From: Echinococcus granulosus
Taxonomy: Eukaryota; Platyhelminthes; Cestoda; Cyclophyllidea; Taeniidae
Assembly: GCF_000524195.1 (NCBI RefSeq)
Contig: NW_020170390.1
Location: 768,660 to 832,659 of the forward strand
DNA length: 64,000 nucleotides
Reading direction: 5' to 3'
Positions 27,177-38,841 of the stretch are shown piece by piece. Under the pieces are notes generated by a model. It did no database searches. It was not told the origin of the DNA and saw only the letters and a program-made list of their open reading frames with translations. Each line of letters starts with the position of its first letter. Position 1 is the first letter of the stretch. The position numbers and the translations under genes were made by a program.

Positions 27177-29138
27177 TGCTATGCAAGCAAACACCCCTTA
27201 CTTGCAAAAAACTGTTTTAAAAAACACGGACCTGAATGTATTTAAAGTAAAGTGTAAAACGACGATTTGTAGGAAAATTACCAAGGAAGATATTTTCTAG
27301 GAATAATGCTTACAAATTTTGTGCCTAAGACCACTTTTATGTGAAATCACATTACAAATGTGGTATTTTATGCGTGCAATCTCTTTCCGGACGTCTAAAG
27401 CACCCGCCTATAGCGTCAACCCAGTCTAATTTTCTCTTAGTAACTGGTAGATTGCTAACTTCAAGATCTGACATTTACAAAGCATATTCCTTTGAAAAAT
27501 TGCTTCTCATTTTCTTTTTTAGATGTAGTTCTGTTAAGTTGCTTTAACGTAGAGTTCATTTGGCTATAAAAAGAGTAGTTAAACGACTTTATTAGGTTAG
27601 AAACGCCAAAGTAGGTGTTTCTTCGATGACTTTAGGCACCCCATGCACTCTGAGCCCAGTGCTTGCAGATCGTGTTTGAGTGCGGTTTTCTTTGCCACAG
27701 ATAAGTACAATTAAAAGTACACCATTGAGAACATCTGCGCCTGTCACAGGCGAATACATGAGCAAACTCAAATTTTCAGGAGAATAACATTACCAAAACC
27801 AGATTTGAATATTCATAGCCCCTTACAAGTTTATGAAATCCATCTAGCAACTAGTCATTTTACCGTAAAATATCTCGCGGTACATGAGAGATAAAGGTAA
27901 AAAGTTTTTGACTGAGAAAATCAGTATAAAAGTTTTAAAAAAGAATAAATACAATACTTCTGTGGAATTGCCTTTGCTTCATAATGGATGAATAACCGTA
28001 GTGAATTGGTGGAAGCAGTTGCGTAATTCAAAACCGTCACCAGATTTTGCTCTTAGAATTCAGAATGGTTCAGTGCACAGGCTGCCAATCACCTTTCAAA
28101 ATTTCATTCAATAAGCACTTAGCTAACGGCGTCGTTACTCTTTTTTTCAATCACCTTTTAATGTTCGGTATCGTTTTGCGGTACCATAGGCCAAAAGCAC
28201 ACACGTGTCCGGATGTCCTGATTGGCTTGGAATGTTGCTTCGCTTCTTCCTTATTAACGATGGCCCCCCGGGAAAATGCATCCAAAATATTACTTTCTTA
28301 CGTAGTTTAAGTGGGATCATGGCCAATGTTCCTTAAGTTTTGGTGACAGCACCTGTGAATACATTTATCCGCCGTCGGGAAGTACTAATACTTGCCCGCC
28401 TGTTTCGCATGCCCAACCGCCTCACAGGAGCTATACCATTATGCATGGCAAAAGGCGATTTCAGCATGGCCCTAATGTCAGTCAAAGTGTGGAATTGGTG
28501 TGACAGTGAGGATACATCAACCTCTGATTAATTCTGTGTTTGATTTTTATAAAAATTAAAATTGAATCAGAGCTTAGTGCATCAGAACAAGCAATAATCA
28601 GAGAGCTATAATTTAGGTGGCATAAGTGCTAGTAACCCCAAGAAAAACTATTACAATATTCGATACCACGTGGATAAGATATCGTTACTGCGTGATCTTC
28701 TTAATAAATGCGATAATGGGATACTTCTCCGTATAGAAAGGATTAGCTCCAATTATGGCCTAAATATAGGCTATTCCAATAGTGTTAAGTGAATAATAAT
28801 AATATTCATGCAGTGATAAGCTCCTATGTTGCGGTTTTAATAAACAATTTTTATTGACTTGGCTGCATCATTAACTTGCATCTTAAATTGACTGTCCACA
28901 AATTATACGTTGCGTATAGTTTAAGCACGTAAAGGTCAAGCTTCGATGTTTAAATTGGTTAAAATACCATTTATTTGAATTTACGAGTCCTTAGAAAATC
29001 CGGCCACTTCCGATAACAAATAAAATCATAAAAGTACATAAGGCGAAGATACCTTCAATATAAAATCTGTTTAAGACTCTGAATAAACAATGCGCAAGCA
29101 TTAAAAGATGACAAAGTTGTTGTTGAAATACTTTAGGT
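27177..29138. other. Intergenic DNA downstream of orphan receptor
   Basis: Mostly AT-rich. A patch at about 28047-28531 has two adjacent plus-strand open frames of 87 and 63 codons in different frames. They contain no recognised domain and may be a decayed mobile element. Nothing else is supported. Confidence 0.45.
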
Positions 29139-29301
29139 GTTTGTTTAACGCCCGGTTTTTGAAACAGACCAATTAGGGGCTCCGTCATTGTATGTCCCTC
29201 AGGCGGTCTGGCCTTTGGGCCACGCCGGCAGGCCCGTGTCCTTCTCTTCGTTGACAATGCATATTCTGCCCGTTCATTATGCCTCCTTTCGCCTTTTGGT
29301 T
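29139..29301 (+). repeat. Dispersed repeat family copy 1
   Basis: Begins GTTTGTTTAACGCCCGG, then the core GTCTGGCCTTTGGGCCACGCC, then CATATTCTGCCCG and a pyrimidine-rich end. It shares this order of blocks with the other copies but is one of the more diverged. No coding capacity. Confidence 0.7.
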
Positions 29302-29403
29302 AGTCTAGGAGTGCCGCGGGTGTAGTGATCCTCGAGGTTGTTTAGTAGGGGTGTTTCATTAGGCAGCGATTTAAACTTCCGCAGATTACTGTACCACGAT
29401 AGT

Positions 29404-29571
29404 GGTTTATCCTTCGGTACTAGTGAGGCGTCACTTTTGTACTTTGAATTAGCCCTCTTGTACCTCGCTGGGTGGGCTGGCCTATCGGGCCATGCCAGTA
29501 GCCCAGATGCCTTCTCTGTGTTGAATATATATTCTGTCCAAGTATTGTGTCTTCTTTTGTCTTCAGGGGGT
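29404..29571 (+). repeat. Dispersed repeat family copy 2
   Basis: Blocks in order: CTTCGGTACTAGTGAGGCG, TTTTGTACTTTGAATTAGCC, GGGTGGGCTGGCCTATCGGG, GCCAGTAGCCC, GAATATATATTCTGTCC, TTTTGTCTTCAGGGGG. It closely matches the minus-strand copy at 56374-56551, which suggests fairly recent spread of this subfamily. Confidence 0.8.
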
Positions 29572-29600
29572 CTTAAAACGCTATATTACACTCCTACGAA

Positions 29601-29680
29601 GCTTCGTGGTCCCTAGGGTATGTCAGTAGGCCCATCTGTACGTAAAGAATGTATTTTCTGCCGTCCTACCATAACTTTTG
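29601..29680 (+). repeat. Dispersed repeat family copy 3 (partial)
   Basis: Only the 3' half is present: GGTCCCTAGGGTATGTCAGTAGGCCC, followed about 20 bases later by TGTATTTTCTGCC. It lies directly behind copy 2, so copies 1-3 form a head-to-tail cluster about 500 bases upstream of TSR1. Confidence 0.6.
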
Positions 29681-30214
29681 ACGAATCAAGTGAGGGCTAG
29701 GAGTTCTCTTAGGATCAGTATCATAACAGCCATAATATTTTATTGTACAATTGAAATGAGATCAAAGTGGACCTGGTCTTTCGTAAACAAGTTGACAACC
29801 ATCTCCTAAGTAATTAACAATTATCATCGCAGACATAATAATCTGGGTATAAATAAACTTAACAAGAGTATTGTAGCTTGCTTTGCTATTATTTCGTTTG
29901 TATTAGAAAATTTCGCTTCATCAGATTTTTGCTACTACGGATCCAAAGATATTTTAGGCAAAAACATTTTGCCATGCTTAATATTGTCCCTAAATATTAT
30001 CATCCGACTAAATGTAGATTTTGTGTTGAATTATTACTTTATATTAAAAAGCTTGGCACTTAAATACTTCTTAATAAAATCTCACAGTAGGATGTGTTTA
30101 TGTAATCTTATGACATTATCACCAACTCAAACAACACAATTGCACACCCGTGAATGGACGGTTAATTTCCATTTGACCCATTTGCACATTCGCGTGTTTG
30201 AGATCACGCTGACA

Positions 30215-33200
30215 ATGGGTCTTCAACGGCATGTTAGCGGAAGTCTGAAGCAAACCAATAAAAGGCACAAGGGAGGAAGAAAAAGGTCTGTTTCCATTAA
30301 TTCCAACAGTGGATTGGGGGTCTCAAAGAGAGCGCTCTCGAGAAGGTCCAGAAAGCTTCTTGCTAAGCAGCAGCGGCTGCATAAGACAAAAGTGGTGGGT
30401 CGTAGTTTCCTCACGTGGACGTATATCCTTAGATTTTGGCAGCTCAAAAGCAAACAGAGGTACCAATTACGTGCTTCTTACTGCCGCTGTCCAGCAGTAT
30501 CGACTTGTCACTAGCAAAAGTGATGCTTGCTAAAGGTGATCCAAAAGCAATTAAACACGGAATATTTGATATTGATTCACTGAAGTACTCACACAAGGCA
30601 GACTATCTTTATGCCTCTACCATCAAAAAGCCCTTCTGTTTCGTTAGTGGGAATTACGGCGACCTCTTTGGATGCCTAGATCTTGCACGCATTGCAGACT
30701 GGATTATATTTTTTCTCCCAGGAGATATGTCAAAAATTGACCCCGATTTTTACTCGGAATTAATGTCAGCGCTCTATTCACAGGGTCTCCCGCCTTCAGT
30801 TTTCGTTGTTATGTCGAATATTTCGGATAGAAAAGAACTTCTTTCTATGATTCAGGTGAGTAGAACTGCCATCATGTCTGCAAATTTGTGTAATCACCTG
30901 TCAACTTTAATTGCATCCTTAAATAGACGAAGTTTTCAGTCAGCGATGGTAAAGTGCGCGCTTTGAACTCGACTGGCGATGCGCAAAGTCTCCTTCGCTT
31001 CCTCTCACAGTCGCAGAAGAAACCTACGCTTTCGACAGCTAATAGCTATCTGGTAACAAAAAATGCACTGACAGCTGGAACTGCTGCTACACGCCTTCGT
31101 AGTGGGATGCTGGTGGAGGCGATTAGCGTTATGCCACATGAAGAAAATGGTAGACTGCTATTCATATAGTTTTCAGTCCCATTCTTTGTTCGATTTTCAT
31201 TCTTTCTGCACTGATGTCTTATTGAGGTGTTTGTAAGTGAACTCGTTATTGCTCTACTTGAAGTGGATTGTGTAATGGGGACTGGTTTTGATAGACCGCC
31301 TTTAGAAATGTACATCTGCGTTTATTTTAATGGCTGAGATGATTATGGTTAGGACCTCAGACAGCTTGATGACCTAGATAGTTTAGCTAATCGCGATTTA
31401 GTGTTTTTCTAACGGCTAAAGTCATGTTACTATCTAACGCTACTTCCCCTTTGCATAGAACGTCCTGTTTGGTAATGGTGGTGTTTTTAATTCTCTAGGC
31501 AAGCACTTGTTTGTTAAACTTCCATCTGAATTCCCTCTATATACTTGAGTAACTCCTCTTTTAGAGGGTGAAGTCTACTTGCGTTTGGAAGGATTACTTC
31601 GTGGATGGGATCTGCCACTCTTTGACCTTGTAACATTCTTCGCTGACCAACGGCGCGCAGGCTGCCCCCACATGCACATAACTGGATGGGGTGATTTTCC
31701 ACTAAGATCGGCCACCTGGACTGAGTACAAGCCCAATAGGAAGCTTCACCAGCCACCTCCACGGTCTTTCAACTGGAGGGCCACATCTGGACCGGACGAA
31801 TATCTGGCTGATGCGCTCAGCACTGCGTGGAATAATTTGCAATTAAGTGATGATGAGGATTATGCAGAATTGGGCGAATCTGATAAAGGTAGATTCTTGT
31901 GTGTCAGCAAACATTTTAAAATGACCAAGTTCCTGTTAAAATTTAGTAAAAGTCACAAATTGGTGTTTGCGTGTCTTTTGTGTAACAGAAAACTGCATTC
32001 AAGCCTATTAATCCGATGTTTTTGTCATATTAACGAATTTTTGTATTACAGCTTCCTTGAGTGATGCTTAACCTAATACCTAACTTAGGAACAGCTGAGA
32101 GAACAAATTTTGCTTGCTTTCGTATTGCGTTAGTCTTCATTTACTATTTTAGATGAGGATCGTATGGTGGTTGATGATGTGGAGGGGGATGAGGAGGCCA
32201 AGGTTGAGTATACACCTTCGGATTCTGACAATGAGTCAATTTATTTCGACGCCATCGACGGTGAGGCTGCATCAAGTAAGGTGGTCTCCTTCAACACTGA
32301 ATCAATCGTTACTGCGATTCCCGCCTCCAAACCTAAAACCGTGGCAGAAAAAATCAAGGCAGCCAAAACCGAACTTCAATTTCCTGACGAGGTGCGACAC
32401 CATCTTAGTAATGCACTGAATGCAGACTTGATTCGATATGTCTGCCGTCTCAAAATATCTGTTTAGGGTTATTTTAGTCATTAGTTCTCATATATACCTG
32501 GTTAAATATTGCTTTGTAGGTGGAAACACCCTTTGATGTACCTGCGAGAGAACGTTTTACAAAATATAGAGGTCTCCCCAGTTTCAGTAAGTGCACATGG
32601 CCAACGAATAACGATACCACTCTTCCTTATGAATACGGCAAAATATTCAGGTTGGTCGTACTTCTTGGCTCTCTTGCTATTATTGACTCGTCAGTAGCAC
32701 TTCATTTTGAACGTGTTTTTTGTAGATTTGAAAACTATACTCACAATCGCAGAACCCTAATTAAGCACACATTGAGATTATTAAGACAGCTTGCCTCGGA
32801 GACGACCAGTGAGCCTACCTTTATTCCGTCGGGATCTATCACGAGCCTCACCTTGGGTCCTGTGCCTCAGACGCTTGGTGCAGCGGTGATAGAACTCCAC
32901 ACAGATCGTAATCAGTCTCGGCCTCTTACTGTGTGGTCTCTGCTGCCTTATGAACGGTGCATGTCCGTGCTACATTTGACCATGCATAAACGCCAACCGG
33001 AATTCGAATCAGCGACGGATGAAGACGCTAAAGGTGATAAATTTGACCCCGATCCCATCATGGCAAAGGAACCCATGCTATTCCAGGTAAATGATCTCAC
33101 CTGAATTATCCATATTTTTATATAGAATATCCTACGATGGTCAAGTGCGTCTTGTGAGGCCTTAATGCTTAATATTGGCTAAATATTTTAATTTTTTGAC

Positions 33201-35160
33201 TCAAAATGACCTTTGTGAGGTGCCTCCAAGTCTGAAAAGAAGTAGAACACTTTTGGCTTGTTATATACATGTACCAATTTGTTAATGTTAAAGATTAGTT
33301 CATTAAAGTCGCCTTGGAATTTACCCATGAAGCAGAGTATGAGACCATATCCAAAACGTCATTGGGACGCCCTAGACTAGTCACATTAATATAATTTATT
33401 GCCTTGAAACCTGACTTCTTTCATTGTGTGTGAATTAACTCTATGTGGATTGGTTCTAAACTTGAGTTACGAGTTGAAGTGGGAAATCTCTGGTGATGTT
33501 CCAGTCGTTCTACTATTAGGCTGAAATCGCATGTTCTATTGAGATTCTGTTATTGCCTTGATTGTCATTTTTTTAATGGTGATTCATTTAGGATCGCAAC
33601 TGCATTCCGTGCAATTTCCATTTTTTGTAGATATTTTGCTTTTAATTTATAAGGGTAATGCAGCTGCTAAAACAAATTTCAATGCTCTTGGTTTAATAGT
33701 GTTTTGTATTTCTACAAGCTTATCCATGAAAGGGAACTGAAGAGTTATGCTCAAAGTATGACGCATTTGCCTTCTACCAACAGAGGTTATTAAGACTTTC
33801 ATCGCCGACACGCTAGTCGTCATTGTATTGTCATTGAAGCATTGGGGTCTTTTTGAACCACATAATTGACGTCTGATTTCACTCGGAACAGGTGGGCATC
33901 CGACGTTTCACAGCTTCGCCCATCTATTCTCAGACCAACAAGGCAGCTAACACAAACTCCAAGATGGAGCACTTTTTCACCCTCAGTTCCTCACCCATCG
34001 TCGCTACTATGTACGCGCCAGTCGTCTACGCCCCGCAAACCGTTCTGCAGTTCCGTATCGAACCTGCTAAGGTGCGCCGCGACCTCTTCCCCCTCCCTTA
34101 GCTCCAATTGCCCTTTTCTCATTAATCCACCATTCGTTGTGACATTTAGACACGTTTTAGGCTACTGTCATGCTGCGTGTCTTTCGATGCTTTTAATTCC
34201 AACTTCTGTACTGGAGTGTGTATTCGCTTACGCCTTTATCGCTGTCTGTTCCGTAAAAAGTTTTGCACGTCGCCGATTCTGAAGGCTTTATTCGCCACGT
34301 TAAGTAACATCTTGCTTGCCTTTCAGCTTATAGCCTAGAACTAACTTGTAAGGTTGTTAGAAGCTTCTGTCTCCGTTGCAGGATATTCCCAAAATGGCAG
34401 TAAGTCGTTTGGTAGCCACCGGCTCTGTCCTCTCCGTCGATCCCACAAGGGCCATTGTCAAGCGCATTCTCCTCTCAGGCCATCCCTACAAAATTAATAA
34501 GCGATCGGCCGTCGTTCGCTACATGTTTCACACGCCAGAAGATGTTGAATACTTCAAGGCATGCCTTTTGCTTTACCCTTTCTCGCTTTTACTGTTCCAA
34601 TTTTAGAGTTGACCATCTCCTTCCGAAAGCAATGTGATAAGCATGAATTTAGGCACTATTTAGCACTATTTTTGTTTTATATACAAGTGCTCGAGTGGAA
34701 AGCAAACAGGAATTTATGATCTAGGCCACTTTTTACAGAAGTTTGGGTTCAACAGTAATAACCCTGGATATCGAGGGTGTTTTCCATTCATTCGTAACTT
34801 AATACGACGCTTTCCTGTATGCTTCCTACATAGCCCATTCAACTGTACACGAAATCCGGAGCCGTGGGTCACATAAAGCAGTCAGTGGGTACACACGGTC
34901 TGATGAAGTGTCTGTTCGACCATCAACTTAGCGCTTCTGACGTCGTCCTCATGCCGCTCTACAAGCGCGTCTTCCCCAAAATGAACTTCGATCCCCAAGT
35001 AACACTGAAGGTTGCGGAGATCAATCCGGCTGGCCGATCCGAGGCCATCCAAAAAACACAACCTGTGGCGAGCATCCTCAAGTCCGGGAGGCATCAACAA
35101 GAAGCTGAATTTATGCGCAGCGTTAAATTGACCCCTGATGAAGAGGCCTTATTTGCCTGA
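30215..35160 (+). CDS. TSR1: Pre-rRNA-processing protein TSR1 (10 exons)
   Basis: TSR1 is a GTPase-like 40S assembly factor related to BMS1 and acts on cytoplasmic pre-40S particles. Exons: 30215-30401, 30443-30855, 30927-31149, 31565-31888, 32153-32391, 32520-32650, 32726-33086, 33892-34071, 34382-34558, 34834-35160. All phases agree, giving 853 residues (human about 804). Family signatures: N-terminal [18 protein letters not shown] in the GTPase-like domain; GWGDFPL; an acidic Asp/Glu-rich middle; [43 protein letters not shown] with VVRYMF; and [16 protein letters not shown] with [13 protein letters not shown] near the end. The first junction (30401|30443) is the least certain and was chosen by phase and alignment. 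Two oddities: the 34559-34833 intron starts with GC, and the 75-base intron at 32651-32725 is in frame and stop-free. Confidence 0.95.
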
Positions 35161-36194
35161 GACCTTGTATAGGAGGTTGAATTATTCCCCACTTACAGAC
35201 AAATTGCATTGAATCACCAACAAATCGTGCTTTCTTGGTTTTTTACTTTGTACCACGAAAGTGGTGCGGTGGTGGAGGGCTTCTGCTCAAAACAGTATCC
35301 TGGGCGGTGGGTCAGTACCAAAGCTGGCTGAATCGGTGCGCTGGTTAAAAATCCAACCCAATGAATTGGATTTAGTTTGCTAAAATTACAATGGTCAATT
35401 CAGATGTTAGGACTGATTGGAATGCCCCCGTAGGGTCCCAACTAAACCACGCTCTGGGTTAAGTTCATAAAGTAATTACGCTGCCTGGATGCATCCGTTT
35501 TCCAAGTACTAGTAATGATCGCCTTGATAACTTTTGCAAAAAGTCGGAATCATTACCAAAGTGTACCTTTTTTGCTATACAATGCATTGAGCACAGAAAC
35601 AGTCGTATAGGTCATAAACAGCCAATGGGCGTAAGAAACGCCGAAAGGGGGACACAAACATGCGACTCAAAATGAGGCAGAAATGATGAGGAAGATTAAG
35701 AGGTGTTGTTGAAAGAGATGAGTGCACGAATATTCAATACAAGCTTACTTCTTGCCTTGGCGATGCTTCATTTTGGAGTTAACGTTTCCTGAAAAAACGA
35801 ATGGGATTCAGATGACTCAAATAATCCCAAAGATATGGGGCAAAAACGCCCTGCTAAATAACAGCTTAATCTGATTGTTCTACCCCTTTAAACACATGAA
35901 ACATGACTGACATTTAGCCTCATATCTGTGCGGGACTGATCAATAAGTAGAATAAACGATGAAAGTTATGCCGCAATTTTGCGAACACAACCGAATGTGG
36001 CGATAAACTGGAGCTCAGGGTAATTTTCCTATAAGGTACAGTTACTAAACAATCAGCAAGAGTCTCAAGTAGCCTCGTAAAATTACAATTGAACTAGTGG
36101 TTTCCATCTCTAAAATTCTCATTCTGGAAAGACTCGGAAACTACAAATTGCAAATCAGAGTTAAACCTGCATGCTCAGTGGACAGCAAAGGTCG
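35161..36194. other. Convergent intergenic region between TSR1 and SSR1
   Basis: About 1 kb between the stops of two convergent genes, presumably holding both 3' UTRs. It contains a perfect 8-base inverted repeat (AAATCCAA at 35349, TTGGATTT at 35366, 9-base loop). No AATAAA was placed convincingly for either gene. Confidence 0.6.
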
Positions 36195-37885
36195 TCAAAT
36201 AGTACCATTTCCTGAATTAGGTTGACGGGGTGACTTCTTTGTTACGTATTCATTGAGCCTCATGCCATCAGTCCCGTTGGAAGCAAGTCCTGGCTTGCCA
36301 CCATGTGGTCGTCTGCCCGCCTTTTTGGAGATCCAATGCCAAATAAAAATGAGAACGAGAACACAGACACCAACTATCATCAACCCGAGGAATATTAGCT
36401 CAAAATCCATTCCTTCTGCGTCTTCTAAAAACTGAAACATATAAGCGGACGAATGAGATTAACAGTCGTTAACAAGTAGACACCTAGTCCGATTAGGTCA
36501 ATGTTTGTTTCTGTCAGCTAAATGGGTACTACACCCAACAAGAATTAATGCACACCATTACGAAAGACTCTAAATAGACCAAAAGAAAGTCCTCAATGTA
36601 CGAATAAGTGATACCGTGATGAAAGTGTACACACAGCTGATCACTGGCATCAAAAGTTGAGCTAGGTGGAAAGTATCGCGCGCGTGTTCACATAAGTGAG
36701 CTTACCGCAATGGTTTCATTAAAGAGGGCATGGGAGTAAAGTTTGCCAGTTTGATCGTGATACGTCAGAATGACGGCTAAATCAAAGTGCTGCCCTGTGA
36801 GTTCTGCTGCTGGAACAAAAGTGTAATGAAGACTGGCCTAAAACAAAAAAAGGAACATAATCGGCATAATGGCTACAATGAGAACCAAAAAAAAAAACAA
36901 ATACATTATGTAAAACAAAAACATAAGTAAAAGAGTACCCAAGATTAAAAGGTTGACGATTCATTCCCGGGCTAAGCCCTCAAGACTAACCTGCTGTTTC
37001 GGTTCCAAGGTGTTCTGGAGGCGTTGGACAGTGAAATTTTGAATATGGTAGCCAAAATACCTTGGATAATGAAGAGCGGCCTCAAGGATCTGCAGGGAGT
37101 ATGAATTAGAACTATTTCGACTGTTCTCCAATAACACAATGAAACTAGCTGGCTTCCCTGCTACAAGAGATATTGAGCTTGGGGACTCCAGTTGGCCCAA
37201 CGGTGGATCCACAAAAGACAAAATGGCACTCATATCGGGCGAGCCCGTGTAGAAATCATTCTCATTTATCTAAAAGTTACAGGTTTAATTCAAATTAATG
37301 CAATTGAGTGCAGCTGCACGTGATAATAAGTACCAAACATCAGTTTCTACACATCTCGGCTGCATACTGCAAGACGCTAACATTTGCACAACAAGACTCT
37401 TGTGAAAGTATAATGGAATGAAATACAAGCCATAACTTGAAAAGCCCGCACTTAGTAATCCAAAACATACGTGCAACTCCTCGCTAGGTGCTGGCTGTGG
37501 CTGTACAAATAATTCCTCATCGCTTATTTCCACCTCTTGACAAAAGATTTCAATGCCTGAAAACGAGACAAAATGATGTATCATGACATCAAGCATTGCA
37601 GACCTGATTCTACCCTCATGACGCAACTTTTATTTATATTCACGCGTATTAAAGCAATAGGTAAAGCATCAGCGCATGTATAACAAACGAAATAAACTGC
37701 AGATACTAGAACGTCGATTCACCAACGTTCTCCACGACTGCGCAGAGAAGTAATACGTGAGGCCATCGATCACACAATTAAGTTAAACAAACTGAAGGCA
37801 GATAAACTAGGAGTGACGGCGCCAAAAGCGCATTTTTGGGGAACCTACTAAGGAACGCCAGCACAACGAACACGAGACGCAGCAT
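36195..37885 (-). CDS. SSR1: Translocon-associated protein subunit alpha (TRAP-alpha), 5 exons
   Basis: TRAP-alpha is an ER membrane glycoprotein that works with the Sec61 channel during protein translocation. Minus-strand exons: 37885-37849, 37556-37471, 37269-36991, 36837-36706, 36431-36195. Phases 1,0,0,0 join cleanly to give 256 residues (human 286). The signal peptide (MLRLVFVVLAFLS) comes from the 37-base first exon. An acidic stretch (VEISDEELF) follows, then the lumenal domain with FYTGSPD, YHIQNFTV and EPKQQ, then ILTYHDQTGKLYSHALFNET, all matching the family. The single TM helix (FLGLMIVGVCVLVLIFIWHW) precedes a basic cytosolic tail of about 40 residues. Glycosylation sequons NFT and NET are present. 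The gene is divergent from Rab2. Confidence 0.95.
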
Positions 37886-38057
37886 TTTTTGCAGCGCCCG
37901 CTTTAATTAGACGCACACGTCAAAGTGTAACAAAATTAAGATAAATTTTTTTTCATGATTCTGCTAGACAATGAAAATTAGATAAGAACAAAAAGGCACG
38001 TAGTGTTTGTTTAAAGCTTTTTTCGCTTGGCGGCGCTCACCACAAGTCTCCTGGAAA
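37886..38057. promoter_or_regulatory. Likely shared divergent promoter of SSR1 and Rab2
   Basis: Only 172 bases separate the two start codons, so both 5' UTRs and core promoters must overlap here unless one transcript begins inside the other gene. The sequence has an AT-rich centre (a T run at about 37947-37954) flanked by GC-richer ends (GCAGCGCCCG and TTGGCGGCGCTC). No TATA box is obvious. Shared regulation is inferred from spacing. Confidence 0.55.

Positions 38058-38841
<784 letters not shown>

Noticed and set aside
28047..28531. Two adjacent plus-strand frames of 87 and 63 codons
   Set aside because: Different frames, no reverse transcriptase, transposase or other motif. Left as possible decayed element.
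35334..35373. tRNA-like A-box (TGGCTGAATCGG) and B-box-like (GGTTAAAAATCC) near a small hairpin
   Set aside because: The two boxes are far too close for a tRNA, and no cloverleaf can be drawn.
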